A stretch of 64,000 nt of DNA from Burkholderiales bacterium Ga0077544 (GTDB taxonomy: Bacteria; Pseudomonadota; Gammaproteobacteria; Burkholderiales; Burkholderiaceae_D). Position 1 is the stretch's first letter; every line of letters starts with the position of its first letter. The notes under the pieces were generated by a model. The model saw only the letters and a list, made by a program, of their open reading frames with translations, was not told the DNA's origin and searched no databases. The translations under genes were made by a program, and so were the position numbers. Of the stretch, positions 9,951-20,072 are shown piece by piece. Location: assembly GCA_001464355.1 (NCBI GenBank), contig LNEU01000026.1, positions 480,239 through 544,238 on the forward strand. Direction: 5' to 3'.

Positions 9951-10516
9951 TGAGCTCATCTGCAGATTCTGCCCCAGGCTCTTCCAATTCATTGTCCGCT
10001 GCCTCAGCCCGTGCAGCGAATGTACGACTGATGATTTTTGACGTCGATGGCATTCTGACCGATGGCAGCCTGCATTTTGGTGCAGATGGCGAGGTGCTCA
10101 AGACTTTCAACGTCCTCGATGGCCACGGCATCAAATTGCTGCAGCAATCCGGCGTAGCGACGGCGATCATCAGCGCACGCCAATCCCCTATCGTGCTGCG
10201 CCGCGCTACCGACCTCGGCATTCATCATGTGTTTCAAGGCATACATGACAAGCGCAGCGCATTTGAACAATTACTTGCGCAAACCAATATGGCCGCGCAT
10301 GCATGCGGCTTCATCGGTGACGATGTAATCGACCTGCCGATCCTGTCGCGTGTAGGCTTTGCTGCCAGCGTCCCAAATGCACATGCGGAAGTACGTTCAC
10401 GCGTGCATTACGTCACGCAAGCAGGTGGCGGTTGCGGCGCAGCACGTGAATTGTGCGATTTCATTCTGCGCGCGCAAGGCAATTATGAGGCGGCCATCGC
10501 ACCGTATTTGTCATGA
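9950..10516 (+). CDS. kdsC: 3-deoxy-D-manno-octulosonate 8-phosphate phosphatase
   Basis: KdsC removes the phosphate from Kdo-8-P to release Kdo. The 188-residue HAD-family protein has motif I IFDVDGILTDG (about residues 24-34), the second motif SARQS, and motif III/IV FIGDDVIDLP. It lacks a cap domain, as C0-type tetrameric KdsC enzymes do. It has an N-terminal Ser/Ala-rich tail of about 20 residues. The start overlaps the kdsD stop by one base and the stop overlaps the lptC start by four bases, so the three are translationally coupled. Confidence 0.95.
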   Translation: MSSSADSAPGSSNSLSAASARAANVRLMIFDVDGILTDGSLHFGADGEVLKTFNVLDGHGIKLLQQSGVATAIISARQSPIVLRRATDLGIHHVFQGIHDKRSAFEQLLAQTNMAAHACGFIGDDVIDLPILSRVGFAASVPNAHAEVRSRVHYVTQAGGGCGAARELCDFILRAQGNYEAAIAPYLS

Positions 10517-11112
10517 AAGCGCCAAGTCCGACAAATGGCGTACGTTTGATCGTGCTGATTGCATTGAGCGCAGGACTGGCACTCGGCAGTTTTTGGCTGG
10601 TCGAAGTGATGCAGCGCAAAACCGAGGATAGCCTGCCTGCTCGCGTGCGCACAGAGCCGGATTTTTATGTAGAGAAATTCAACTTCGTCCGTATGGCAAA
10701 AACCGGTGAGGCGCGTTACAACCTCACTGGCACCGAAATGAAGCATTATCCGCAAGACGATTCCTATCAAATACAAAATCCGGTCATGCATAGTTACAGT
10801 GCCGATCGCCCACCGATGGTGAGTCGCTCGCTGCGTGCCCATGTGACCAACAACAGTAGCGAAATTCACATGTATGACAATGTACATATAGACAGGCCGG
10901 CTTCCGCAACGGCGCAGCATTTTCAGCTCAAGACCTCTTACTTGCTGATCTTGCCAGACGAGGATGTCATGAAAACACCCAGACCGGTTGAACTGCAACT
11001 TGGGAAATCGACATTGAATGGCGCCGGCATGTTTGTCAACAATGCAACCGGCGAATTTAGTTTATCCAGTAATGTAAAAGGCCAGTACCAGGCGCCTGTC
11101 GTCACCAATTGA
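10513..11112 (+). CDS. lptC: LPS export ABC transporter periplasmic protein LptC
   Basis: LptC is the bitopic inner-membrane component that receives LPS from LptB2FG and passes it to LptA. The 199-residue product has one N-terminal membrane helix (about residues 11-32, LIVLIALSAGLALGSFWLV) and a periplasmic beta-jellyroll region with features such as YNLTGTEMKHYP and DNVHIDRPA. It sits between kdsC (4-base overlap) and lptA (46-base gap), the standard order. Confidence 0.92.
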   Translation: MKAPSPTNGVRLIVLIALSAGLALGSFWLVEVMQRKTEDSLPARVRTEPDFYVEKFNFVRMAKTGEARYNLTGTEMKHYPQDDSYQIQNPVMHSYSADRPPMVSRSLRAHVTNNSSEIHMYDNVHIDRPASATAQHFQLKTSYLLILPDEDVMKTPRPVELQLGKSTLNGAGMFVNNATGEFSLSSNVKGQYQAPVVTN

Positions 11113-11158
11113 TTTCGTGATTCGGCTTTTAATTGATGGATTCCTTTAGAAAAATTTC

Positions 11159-11713
11159 ATGAAACGATTACTTTCTGCAATGCTGCTTCTCGCCGGTTTC
11201 GGTGTGCTTTCCTTCGCCCATGCCGAAAAGGCCGACGCAAGCAAACCGACCAACGTTGAAGCCGATCAAATGCAGTACGACGATGTCAAGCAGATCAATA
11301 CCTTCGTCGGCAATGTGGTGTTGACGCGCGGTTCGATTCTGATGAAATCCAACAAGATGGTGGTCACGCAAGATCCGGCCGGCTATCAATTTGTCGTCAT
11401 GTATGCGGCACCTGGCTCACTCGCCAGCTTCCGTCAAAAACGTGATGGCGGTCCCGACCAGTGGATAGATGGCCAGGCCGAGCGCATCGAATACGACGAC
11501 AAGAATGAAATCATGAAACTGTTTTCCAAGGCACGCATGCGCCGCCTGGAAAATGGCAAGCCGACCGATGAAGTAAACGGCGAGTATATTTCCTACGATA
11601 CACGCGCTGAATTTTTCACCGTGCACAACACCGCCGGCGGCGACAGCAAGCCGGGCGCAGGACGCATCAAGGCCATCATTCAGCCGCGTGCCGATACAAC
11701 AAAGGCGCCATAA
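11159..11713 (+). CDS. lptA: LPS transport periplasmic protein LptA
   Basis: LptA forms the periplasmic bridge along which LPS travels to LptD. The 184-residue precursor has a signal peptide ([13 protein letters not shown]...FAHA, cleavage near residue 22) followed by the OstA-like jellyroll domain: [19 protein letters not shown] and [12 protein letters not shown] are typical family strings. The stop TAA at 11711-11713 is directly followed by the ATG of lptB at 11715, separated by one base. Confidence 0.95.
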   Translation: MKRLLSAMLLLAGFGVLSFAHAEKADASKPTNVEADQMQYDDVKQINTFVGNVVLTRGSILMKSNKMVVTQDPAGYQFVVMYAAPGSLASFRQKRDGGPDQWIDGQAERIEYDDKNEIMKLFSKARMRRLENGKPTDEVNGEYISYDTRAEFFTVHNTAGGDSKPGAGRIKAIIQPRADTTKAP

Positions 11714-11714
11714 G

Positions 11715-12455
11715 ATGTCGAGCAAGTTGATAGTCAGTGGGCTGCAAAAAAGCTATGGTGCTCGCCAGGTTGTGCGCGATGTCGCATTGCAAGTCGAAAG
11801 CGGTGAAGTGATTGGTCTGCTGGGCCCGAACGGCGCTGGCAAAACCACGTCGTTTTACATGATCGTCGGACTGGTGCCATCCGACGCCGGCAGCATCGAA
11901 CTGGACGGCATCAATATCTCGCGCCAACCTATACACGCGCGCGCTCAATTGGGCTTGTCCTACCTTCCGCAAGAAGCGTCGGTATTCCGCAAGCTGAGCG
12001 TCGAGGACAATATTCGCGCCGTGCTTGAACTGCAGCGCCTCAATGGCAAGTCTTTAAGCAAGCCGCAGATCGAACAACGTCTCGATACTTTGCTGGCCGA
12101 TCTGCAAATCGAGAAGCTGCGTGAAAATCAGGCAATGTCTTTGTCTGGCGGCGAACGTCGTCGCGTAGAAATTGCACGGGCACTCGCAACCAACCCGCGT
12201 TTCGTTTTGCTCGATGAACCGTTTGCCGGCGTCGATCCGATTGCCGTGATTGAAATTCAACGCATCGTGCGCTTTCTGAAAGAACGGGGCATCGGCGTAC
12301 TGATCACCGATCACAATGTGCGCGAAACGCTCGGCATCTGTGACCGTGCCTACATCATCAATCAGGGTGCAGTACTGGCCAGTGGCAGCCCGGATGAAAT
12401 TATCGCCAACGAATCAGTGCGCCGGGTTTATCTAGGCGAACACTTCCGCATGTAA
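11715..12455 (+). CDS. lptB: LPS export ABC transporter ATPase LptB
   Basis: LptB is the cytoplasmic ATPase that powers LPS extraction with LptF/LptG. From the ATG at 11715 it has 246 residues, the usual length; an in-frame ATG at 11688 inside lptA is less likely. Walker A is [17 protein letters not shown], the signature [15 protein letters not shown], Walker [14 protein letters not shown], and the switch His is in [11 protein letters not shown]. LptF and LptG are not in the window, as usual for this locus. Confidence 0.97.
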   Translation: MSSKLIVSGLQKSYGARQVVRDVALQVESGEVIGLLGPNGAGKTTSFYMIVGLVPSDAGSIELDGINISRQPIHARAQLGLSYLPQEASVFRKLSVEDNIRAVLELQRLNGKSLSKPQIEQRLDTLLADLQIEKLRENQAMSLSGGERRRVEIARALATNPRFVLLDEPFAGVDPIAVIEIQRIVRFLKERGIGVLITDHNVRETLGICDRAYIINQGAVLASGSPDEIIANESVRRVYLGEHFRM

Positions 12456-12476
12456 CGGCGGAAGCAAGATAACTCT

Positions 12477-13949
12477 ATGAAGCAATCCCTGCAGCTACGC
12501 GTTTCGCAACATCTGGCACTCACGCCACAATTACAGCAATCAATACGCCTATTGCAATTATCCACGCTGGAATTGCATCAGGAGCTGGAGCAAATTCTCG
12601 CAGACAATCCACTGCTGGAGCGCACAGATGATCCACTGGATCACGCGATTCGCTTGCTGGCCGATGGCGCAATTGGTTCTGCCGGCACTACACCGGAAGG
12701 CGCGAGCGTAGAAGCCAATGCGCAAGTCCCGGAAAGCGAAGCCAGTTTCGATACGCCATCAGACGCACCCGAATCATCCAACGGTGATGCCGAATGGAGC
12801 TTTGACGATGTCGCACGTACATCGAAAGCACCGGAAGATGATGACGCGCGCCCGCAGCTGGAAGCGCACGAAACAACCTTGCGCGAACATCTGCTGGAAC
12901 AGATGCGCGTTACCGTGCGCGAAACACGTGATCGCGCACTGCTCGAATTAATCATCGATGCATTGAACGACAACGGCTATCTGGAAGAAGGTCTGGAAGA
13001 AATCCATCCGCGCCTGCCGGAAGAACTGGAAATCGAACTGGAAGAATTGCAAATTGCATTGAACCTGTTGCAAAGCTTCGACCCGCCTGGTGTAGGCGCA
13101 CGCAATGCGTCCGAATGTCTTGCACTGCAAATCAAACGCATGCCGAAAGTAGCGATGGTCACGCGCCGCATGGCACTTGCGATTGTTGAAAATCATCTCA
13201 CGCTGTTTGCGCAACGCGACTTCAACAAACTGCGCAAGGCGCTCGATTGCGACGACGAAGATTTGCGCGAAGCACAAGTCATCATCAAGCAATGCAATCC
13301 GCATCCAGGAGCGATTTTCGCCAGCGGTTCTTCCGATTATGTAGTCCCTGACGTGATCGTCAAACGTACACGCAGCGGTTGGCAAGTCATGCTCAATCAC
13401 GACGTCATGCCGCGCCTGCGCGTCAATAGCATGTACGCCAATATTTTGAAGCAAAGCAAGGGTGAAGGATCGCTCGGCTCACAACTGCAGGAAGCGAAAT
13501 GGCTGATCAAAAATATGCGTCAGCGCTTCGACACTATCCTGCGCGTATCACAGGCGATAGTAGAACGACAACGCAACTTTTTCTCGCATGGCGCTGTCGC
13601 GATGCGCCCACTTGTGTTGCGCGAAATAGCTGATACACTGGGTCTACACGAGAGCACTATTTCTCGTGTAACTACGCAAAAGTACATGCTCACACCGCAT
13701 GGAATGTTCGAATTGAAATATTTTTTCGGCAGCCATGTCGCAACGGAAACAGGTGGCGAAGCATCCTCCACTGCGATACGGGCGCTGATCAAACAATTGA
13801 TAGGAGCTGAAAACCCGAAGATCCCATTCTCTGATAGCAAAATCGCAGAAATGCTGGCGGAACAGGGCATGGTTGTGGCGCGACGTACCGTTGCAAAATA
13901 TCGTGAAGCCTTGAAAATCCCCCCAGTCAATTTGCGCAAATCGTTGTAG
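12477..13949 (+). CDS. rpoN: RNA polymerase sigma-54 factor
   Basis: RpoN directs RNA polymerase to -24/-12 promoters and needs an AAA+ activator. The 490-residue product shows the Gln/Leu-rich region I at the N-terminus ([20 protein letters not shown]), an acidic linker (about residues 60-135), the core-binding region, a helix-turn-helix ([17 protein letters not shown]) and the RpoN box [10 protein letters not shown] at 468-477. It follows lptB by 21 bases and precedes hpf, the conserved lptB-rpoN-hpf order. Confidence 0.97.
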   Translation: MKQSLQLRVSQHLALTPQLQQSIRLLQLSTLELHQELEQILADNPLLERTDDPLDHAIRLLADGAIGSAGTTPEGASVEANAQVPESEASFDTPSDAPESSNGDAEWSFDDVARTSKAPEDDDARPQLEAHETTLREHLLEQMRVTVRETRDRALLELIIDALNDNGYLEEGLEEIHPRLPEELEIELEELQIALNLLQSFDPPGVGARNASECLALQIKRMPKVAMVTRRMALAIVENHLTLFAQRDFNKLRKALDCDDEDLREAQVIIKQCNPHPGAIFASGSSDYVVPDVIVKRTRSGWQVMLNHDVMPRLRVNSMYANILKQSKGEGSLGSQLQEAKWLIKNMRQRFDTILRVSQAIVERQRNFFSHGAVAMRPLVLREIADTLGLHESTISRVTTQKYMLTPHGMFELKYFFGSHVATETGGEASSTAIRALIKQLIGAENPKIPFSDSKIAEMLAEQGMVVARRTVAKYREALKIPPVNLRKSL

Positions 13950-14044
13950 AACTGTCCTTAGTATTTTTTGTTATACCTTGCTGTGTTCTTGTGGCCAGGT
14001 AACAAGGCGCATGAACCTCCAGTGAATTATCATAGGAGCACTGT

Positions 14045-14398
14045 ATGAATCTCACAATCAGTGGACATCACCTCGAATTAACCCCAGCAATCCGCGAATA
14101 TGTACAAGGAAAACTGGAGCGTATCAAACGTCACTTCGATCACGTTATCGACATTGCAGTCATCCTGACTGTAGACAATCTTCCGGAAAAAGAAAAACGC
14201 CAGAAAGCAGAAATCAACTTGCGCGTGAGAGGCAAGGATCTGCATGCGGAAAGTATTGCCGACAATTTGTATGCGGCGATTGACTCACTGGTCGACAAGC
14301 TCGATCGACAAGTCATCAAATACAAAACCAAGCAGCAAGATCATCAACATGATGCAATCAAACGATTGCCGGATGAATCCGACGCTGTTGCGCCTTAG
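14045..14398 (+). CDS. hpf: ribosome hibernation promoting factor, short HPF/RaiA family
   Basis: HPF binds the 30S decoding region and promotes inactive ribosome dimers in stationary phase. The 117-residue product begins [20 protein letters not shown] and carries [14 protein letters not shown] and the conserved [19 protein letters not shown]; it lacks the long-form C-terminal dimerisation domain. A good ribosome-binding site (AGGAG, near 14033) precedes the start. A terminator follows at 14441. Confidence 0.93.
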   Translation: MNLTISGHHLELTPAIREYVQGKLERIKRHFDHVIDIAVILTVDNLPEKEKRQKAEINLRVRGKDLHAESIADNLYAAIDSLVDKLDRQVIKYKTKQQDHQHDAIKRLPDESDAVAP

Positions 14399-14440
14399 GG
14401 TGCAATAACAAGGCCGAGAAAATTGGCCGTTAAAAATGAA

Positions 14441-14463
14441 GGGCGCAAATTGCGCCCTTTTTT
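14441..14463 (+). terminator. intrinsic terminator after hpf
   Basis: A perfect 7-bp GC-rich stem GGGCGCA/TGCGCCC with a 3-base loop (14441-14457) is followed by six T residues. It closes the kdsD-to-hpf unit. Confidence 0.88.
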
Positions 14464-14524
14464 GATCCTGAAACCTTAGCGAAATCGATTAAAAAATCTC
14501 CAAACATCGTTATAAAATGACCCG

Positions 14525-15157
14525 ATGTATGACCATCGCAAAAAGCTTTTTTACCTTTCTCTTCCCAAGCCGATTTCAACCGTCGCGCTCATCCTGGCCA
14601 TTTCAGGACATTTTTATATTCTGCATTTGATCGGACACATTACTGTTGCCGATAGCAAAAATAGAGTTCCTCAGAACGAGGTTGTTGCCCGTTTACTTAG
14701 CGAAAAAACAGATAAGGTGGCGCATCGCGTAGAAATAAAAAAACAAAACGAACGAAGTCTCACAAAACCGGAAATACATTCGTTACCGACGCCCCCATCG
14801 CTCGATGAGACTCCGATCAAGATACAGCCAGCCGATGAATTTTACTATTTCAAGTCGGATGAATTAAGCCAAAAACCACAGGTCATCAATGATCTTCCCG
14901 CAGATTTTTTCTTGCCCGACATTGCAGAGTTGCCCGAACCATTAATCATGACTTTGCGTATCAGCAATGAAGGCATGGTCGACGAAGTATTCATCGCCGG
15001 TGACATTGCCGATAGTCAAACACTGCTGTTAATTACCACCGCTTTTAAAACAATGACCTTTGCAGCGGCCCAAATTGCCGGCATTGCCGTGCCTAGTGAA
15101 ATGCGTATAGAAGTATGGAAAAATTCAAATAACCAAGATGCGCTGGCAGACAAATAA
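14525..15157 (+). CDS. uncharacterised membrane-anchored protein with TonB-like C-terminus
   Basis: I do not recognise a named family. The 210-residue product has a short basic cytoplasmic N-terminus, one membrane helix (about residues 17-40, TVALILAISGHFYILHLIG), a charged and proline-containing periplasmic linker (about 45-115), and a C-terminal segment (about 137-200: MTLRISNEGMVDEV, then TAFKTMTFAAAQIAGIAVPS). That segment has the spacing of a TonB/energy-transducer C-terminal domain: a V-I-x-x-G-x-V strand, then a F-x-P/A-A-x-x-x-G-x-x-V strand. No ExbB or ExbD lies nearby. It stands alone between two terminators and is convergent with pilY1, so it is probably a monocistronic gene. Confidence 0.7.
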   Translation: MYDHRKKLFYLSLPKPISTVALILAISGHFYILHLIGHITVADSKNRVPQNEVVARLLSEKTDKVAHRVEIKKQNERSLTKPEIHSLPTPPSLDETPIKIQPADEFYYFKSDELSQKPQVINDLPADFFLPDIAELPEPLIMTLRISNEGMVDEVFIAGDIADSQTLLLITTAFKTMTFAAAQIAGIAVPSEMRIEVWKNSNNQDALADK

Positions 15158-15190
15158 AAAAACGGCGGCCAGAATAGGGCCGCCGTTCAA
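15157..15190. terminator. bidirectional terminator between the TonB-like gene and pilY1
   Basis: CGGCGGCC (15163-15170) pairs with GGCCGCCG (from 15178) around a 7-base loop. An A-run precedes it on the plus strand and serves as the U-run for the minus-strand pilY1 transcript; on the plus strand the trailing T-run is weak. Confidence 0.75.
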
Positions 15191-15203
15191 GCAACATTAA
15201 AAA

Positions 15204-18200
15204 TCAGTCTGGTATAAATTCGCGCCAGATTACACGCTTGCCTTTAAATGACAAGGCACTAGGCGGCTTCGGTAATTCGTTCGTAGGCTGGTCGGGCGTC
15301 GGGTGATCTGAGGTAACCACTGAAACATGTCGTTTTCCGTCAGGTGTGTAGTAATAATTTACACCGACAATCGGGGCATTGAATTTTTCCGAAACGATAC
15401 CGTCGCCATTATTTCCATTAAGGTAATTAAAATAATTGAGCCAACCAAATCCGCCAGGAGAACACACGGTATTTGACGGCACAGTCGAAGGCGCAATCAG
15501 CAGCCCTGAATCGAGTATAGGCTCGACGTGAATCCGTTCACCAGTACCGGGCAAGTCAATGAACCATCCAGAGTCAAGCCTGAAGTCAATTTCATTTTGC
15601 GATGCAGTTCGAGTGGATCCTGATGTCGTGATAGTTTGTTGCACGAGCGTTAAGCGAGGATTCACCAGAGTAGTGGTCGCATTGTTATCCTTGATTGCAT
15701 ACAATGTTTGCACCTGCGTATTTTCCAAATCGCTTTTCTCCAGGTACTTGCCCGTCCCCACAAAAACCAATCGCTTACCATAAGCAACACCCAGTTCAGG
15801 GGCTGTAGTAACCGGTTGTACATTGCCAGATGGGTCCTTTAACACGGCAAATTTCAATGCCGTATTGGTATTGATATCGAAACGCCACACATTACCCAAA
15901 ATGTCGCCGCCATAAACATAAGCGGAGGTGTTGTTACGCGCAGGATCGTTGCCATAGTTTGATATTTTCGCCAGCCCGCTCGGGGTAGTAGTATCTCCTG
16001 CACCCGTACCTATGCGTGATATATGAGCGCCGGTGAGAGCATTACGTACATACAGATAACCCTCACCATTTCCCGGACTGGTGTTGTTATAGCCAGATGT
16101 GAACAATACAACCCAGGTACCGTCTGCCTTTTTCGTCACAACTGGGTAGCCATAGCTATATCCCAGATTGGCCTCATTAGTGGAATCAATCTCCCACAGT
16201 AAAGTTGGCGTGGTTGGATCGGTAATATCAAGTGCGTAATACCCTCGTCCACCACCATTCAATCCCGCGACTAATATAGTGCGCCAGGCAGATGTCGCAG
16301 TGTTGTAAACATCCGCGATGATGGGCCTGCCATTTACATAATTTCTGTGCTGACTTCCATAATTTTTATCTGCAAGATGCCAGAGGTTCGGGAGAACCAG
16401 AGTAGGAACAAAAGCCCATCGCTCCGTTCCATCCACCGCATTAAATGCATGCAGCATGCCATCGTTGGCCCCCATATAGACAGTCTTCGGACGGGAAGCC
16501 TTCGCAGTAATAAAGGCGGCGTAACCGGTATCCGCATAAGTGAAATATGGTTTGCCAACGAAGGCCGGTTGCGACTCGATTGCATCACCTAATGTCGCTT
16601 CGCGATATCGGTACAGTCTATCTTCGACGGCATTGCTGGTACGGTCCATTTCAAATCTGGTCTGACCACGCAGGTAGGCAATCATGCTTGAACCTGCTGC
16701 AAGCGTCTTTTGATCTGCCGAAAGATCCGCCCACTGACTCAATCCAGAACCAGCGAAATAGGTTTTTTGCGTCGTTGATAAATTGTCGTAAATAAAATCG
16801 ACAAGAGTACCTGCGGTCCCGACCATTTTAATATTACGGCTATCACTGGATGCGCCTACCAAGGAGCGCATCGTGCCAGTGCACGCTATTGCCATTTCAA
16901 CTTTGCAGCTCCCGCCCTCTAGCGTCCCGTTCGTGCACGTGTCCGCCGTTGCATCCGGCGTAACGCAATAGTAAGCATTGCTGCTACCGTCGGTCGATTG
17001 CACTATCGCCCCTGGAGCAGCACAAGTACCAGCAACCGTATTTTCAACACACCATGCTGGAGACTCGCTGACGTCGCCGGTACTCAAGTTGATGGTACGT
17101 GCTTCAAGATTGCCCTGCCATTTCACGGTTGTATAACTCGCAACGTAGGCAAAATTATCATTTGCAACCGGATTCAAAGTGCTGGTTGCAGCAGCAGAAC
17201 CTGCGCCAAGTTTGGAGCTGATCGCGGCAAGCGCACCATTCAAGCCACTAGTCAGCTGTGCTGGGTCCTTGGCACTAAAATACGTACCCTGCGCGTTAAC
17301 CGCGGCATGCCACAAATCATCGATAGCCGTTTCATTGTCCGCTGAGGGCACCGACCAATTAGTAACGGAGTTTCCTGTGCCGTAGGTGATATCGTGGAAA
17401 TCGCCTGATGTTGCAGTTTTGTAGTCGCTAGTATAAGAAATTGTTCCATCAACACCCAAACCCAGGGTGAAAGTAGTCATATGTTGTTTGTCATTGTTGT
17501 CGGTGCCACTGACGAACACATTATCCGTGCAGACATCGACCCCTAGCGCCCCAGTACAGTTGCCAAGTGAACTGTTACGTAAATCAGTGTCGTAATAATA
17601 TTTTGCAGTATCCGCCAAGCTATTTGAACTAGCTGTTGGGCCTTCATACAAAGGGCGTGCTGTACTACCGCCATCCAGATTGCCGACTGCAGAACCTTCA
17701 AGGTCCTTAACGTCTGAACTTGAATCCGTATTCCAGTAGCCATCCGTCGTCAGTAACGCGAAATTTTGCTGACATGAATATTGCATAGGGTCTGCGGTGC
17801 CCACCGGCTTTTGCCCGGCATACAAACGTCCCACACGACTCAATGCAGACCGCAGCGGAGTGCCGTTATTCGGATTGATGGAAAACAATTTTTTATACCA
17901 TTTATCCTTGGTATTGTTCGTGCCTGCGTTAAATTGCGCGATCGGCAAATAGTTGTTGCCCTGAATGTCGATGAAACCCACACGGTAGCGACTATCAATC
18001 GATTTGAAAGCACGACTGGTTGCAGTCTTCATGGTCTGCATGCGCGTTTGATAGTAAGTCCACCAATTCGCGAAGTTAGTCATTTCCTCGTTATAGCTGC
18101 AAGTGGTTGTACTGCTTGTGCAATCTGTACGTCCGGCAGCGCGAGGATAAGTTTCTCCACTTACTATATCAGTACGAACGAAAGAACCCGAGTAGGAACC

Positions 18201-19454
18201 AGCTGCTGCAGGGATTGCAGGCTTCTCCGCAACGTAACCACTTAATGACCTGCTAGTAGGACTAAACGAACACGAAGAATGTGAAGTTGCGGTTCGGGTC
18301 AGAACCACGTTATAACTGACATCACCAAGCGATGCAGGAACCCTGACAATCAAAGTAGCGCCAGTACCGCCGAATGAATAACCGGCAGGCGGTGTTTTGG
18401 AGCGCACATCATTAGCCAAATCGGCAGCATAGCGCCTGTTATTGGTGGCCGAAGGCAGAATATTGACGTTATTTATGCTTATTGTTGCAATACCTGCATT
18501 CCTCGAACTATTACACCCTGCCATTGAAAATTCGAATTTCGCGGTTGCACCGACTGCTGGCACTGCTGGCACTGCTGCCTGGGGTGGAATTTGAAATTTA
18601 GTTGGGAAACGTATTGTCTTGTAGCTGCCCGCACGCAAACCTTGGCATGAATTTGCTGCCGGAGTAAGCGCCGTCGCATTGGCAGCGTCCTTGCACCAGC
18701 GAACTCTGGCAGGAAAACTGTACTGTGCTGTTGCAGTTCCCTGACAATTGATCAGCTTATCCGAGTCGCACCACTCACCCGGTGTAATGCGGTAATAGTG
18801 CGGGCCGAAGGTTTTCGAAACCGTCGTTGCAACGTCAGGATCCCCTGTCGCTACCAGACCCGTACCGGTAGCAGTAGAAGTGCGCGGGGTATTGTAGTTT
18901 TTACCTCCAACGACTCCTGGCAATACGTAATTATCATTCCGCAAACAATCAGCGTAAGTCAGATTGCCAAATCCATTAACCGCATCCGTACACCATTCCA
19001 CGTCGACATAACCAGTTACAAGATTGGTTGTGCCCGCACTTTGGATGCCATGCGCGTCATTTTTAACATTTGTCCATGAGGTCTGGCTTGCAAAACTGGT
19101 GCCCGCACTATCCACGGGAGGCAAATAATTGATGGCGGGATTGTAGTAAACACCATTGACATCCGGACTTTTGAACAAGGGGGAGTTTACGCAAGCCCGA
19201 TCATAGTCACCATCGGTATTTTTGCAAATATTGTCGTCCACCCAATCAGGCAAATAATTCCAGTCCATACTTCCCGAACCATCGAGAATAAACATCAAAT
19301 TCGGCAACACTGTCGTCGTCGTTGCATTGGCAAGAGGCTCCTGCGTCAAAGCGAGCGACGCCGGAAGTACGCGTGCAGGCAATAACAGACCCAGGGCAAA
19401 CGTAGTCAATGCTACGAGACTGGCGACACGCGTTGTTTTGAAAGAGCGTTTCAT
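15204..19454 (-). CDS. pilY1: type IV pilus tip adhesin/assembly protein PilY1
   Basis: PilY1 is the large, calcium-modulated protein associated with the pilus tip and needed for pilus extension. The 1416-residue product has a signal peptide (about 1-31), then a von Willebrand A-like region with a MIDAS motif DGSGSM (D58, S60, S62), many Cys residues in the N-terminal half, and the C-terminal beta-propeller domain (about 960-1400; KTVYMGANDGMLHAFNAVDG shortened as YMGANDGMLHAF, and VYGGDILGNVWRFD). Residues about 291-419 form an extra module bounded by Ala-Pro repeats (AAVPAVPAVGA and EKPAIPAAAG). It is the last gene of the minor pilin operon, 9 bases after pilX. Confidence 0.93.
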   Translation of the reverse strand: MKRSFKTTRVASLVALTTFALGLLLPARVLPASLALTQEPLANATTTTVLPNLMFILDGSGSMDWNYLPDWVDDNICKNTDGDYDRACVNSPLFKSPDVNGVYYNPAINYLPPVDSAGTSFASQTSWTNVKNDAHGIQSAGTTNLVTGYVDVEWCTDAVNGFGNLTYADCLRNDNYVLPGVVGGKNYNTPRTSTATGTGLVATGDPDVATTVSKTFGPHYYRITPGEWCDSDKLINCQGTATAQYSFPARVRWCKDAANATALTPAANSCQGLRAGSYKTIRFPTKFQIPPQAAVPAVPAVGATAKFEFSMAGCNSSRNAGIATISINNVNILPSATNNRRYAADLANDVRSKTPPAGYSFGGTGATLIVRVPASLGDVSYNVVLTRTATSHSSCSFSPTSRSLSGYVAEKPAIPAAAGSYSGSFVRTDIVSGETYPRAAGRTDCTSSTTTCSYNEEMTNFANWWTYYQTRMQTMKTATSRAFKSIDSRYRVGFIDIQGNNYLPIAQFNAGTNNTKDKWYKKLFSINPNNGTPLRSALSRVGRLYAGQKPVGTADPMQYSCQQNFALLTTDGYWNTDSSSDVKDLEGSAVGNLDGGSTARPLYEGPTASSNSLADTAKYYYDTDLRNSSLGNCTGALGVDVCTDNVFVSGTDNNDKQHMTTFTLGLGVDGTISYTSDYKTATSGDFHDITYGTGNSVTNWSVPSADNETAIDDLWHAAVNAQGTYFSAKDPAQLTSGLNGALAAISSKLGAGSAAATSTLNPVANDNFAYVASYTTVKWQGNLEARTINLSTGDVSESPAWCVENTVAGTCAAPGAIVQSTDGSSNAYYCVTPDATADTCTNGTLEGGSCKVEMAIACTGTMRSLVGASSDSRNIKMVGTAGTLVDFIYDNLSTTQKTYFAGSGLSQWADLSADQKTLAAGSSMIAYLRGQTRFEMDRTSNAVEDRLYRYREATLGDAIESQPAFVGKPYFTYADTGYAAFITAKASRPKTVYMGANDGMLHAFNAVDGTERWAFVPTLVLPNLWHLADKNYGSQHRNYVNGRPIIADVYNTATSAWRTILVAGLNGGGRGYYALDITDPTTPTLLWEIDSTNEANLGYSYGYPVVTKKADGTWVVLFTSGYNNTSPGNGEGYLYVRNALTGAHISRIGTGAGDTTTPSGLAKISNYGNDPARNNTSAYVYGGDILGNVWRFDINTNTALKFAVLKDPSGNVQPVTTAPELGVAYGKRLVFVGTGKYLEKSDLENTQVQTLYAIKDNNATTTLVNPRLTLVQQTITTSGSTRTASQNEIDFRLDSGWFIDLPGTGERIHVEPILDSGLLIAPSTVPSNTVCSPGGFGWLNYFNYLNGNNGDGIVSEKFNAPIVGVNYYYTPDGKRHVSVVTSDHPTPDQPTNELPKPPSALSFKGKRVIWREFIPD

Positions 19455-19463
19455 GTTTGCCTC

Positions 19464-20072
19464 TTAATAAATAAATGCTTGTACATAGCTGACTGTATTA
19501 CGCGGCCCGGTCACGCGTATCGTTACCCGATACATGACGCTAACCCCACTTTTTTCTGCTCGTGGCAAACCTGTGATCATAGAGTCAGTTTGCGACTCGG
19601 CATCGCTGAATACACAATTTTCTTTCACTGGTGCGATACCTTCGCTGGCACTGCACATGCGTTCAATGCGATAGCGCACATCGTTGTCGCTAGCATCTTT
19701 ACCTGCACTGGCGCTCAGCTGATCCGTCCAGGAATCAGCTGAGGTGATATTAAAATTAGCGAGATTGGCATCGTAACCTTGCAGCCCATCGGTATTATTC
19801 AATCCCCGATCTGCTGGTAGTTGCGCCTGATCTGCAATTTCTTTCGCCGCCAACCAAGCCATGGCACTTTCCAATCCGCTATCGCCAGACGAAGTAGCCG
19901 CGCGACGAAACGCAATGTTGCCGGCAATGAGACTGGACGTATCAACCGAGCGCACTAAAGCCACTGCGGCCAGCATGATCGTAACCAGTGCAATCAGCGC
20001 AATGAATAGCACCACACCATCTTGCCTCGCACGGATATTCATTCGCTTGCGCATAAAGGCGAGCTTGTTCAT
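19464..20072 (-). CDS. pilX: minor pilin-like protein PilX
   Basis: From the ATG at 20072 the product has 202 residues. That start overlaps the pilW stop as ATGA, the same coupling as elsewhere in this operon, and is preferred to an upstream in-frame ATG at 20210 deep inside pilW. The N-terminus has a basic leader then QDGVVLFIALIALVTIML, a class III-like prepilin helix without the Glu5 of major pilins, as in PilX proteins. Residues after 40 carry RSVDTSSLIAGNIAFR, a PilX-type string. The soluble domain has two Cys near the C-terminus. PilX primes pilus assembly with PilV, PilW and PilY1. Confidence 0.88.
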   Translation of the reverse strand: MNKLAFMRKRMNIRARQDGVVLFIALIALVTIMLAAVALVRSVDTSSLIAGNIAFRRAATSSGDSGLESAMAWLAAKEIADQAQLPADRGLNNTDGLQGYDANLANFNITSADSWTDQLSASAGKDASDNDVRYRIERMCSASEGIAPVKENCVFSDAESQTDSMITGLPRAEKSGVSVMYRVTIRVTGPRNTVSYVQAFIY

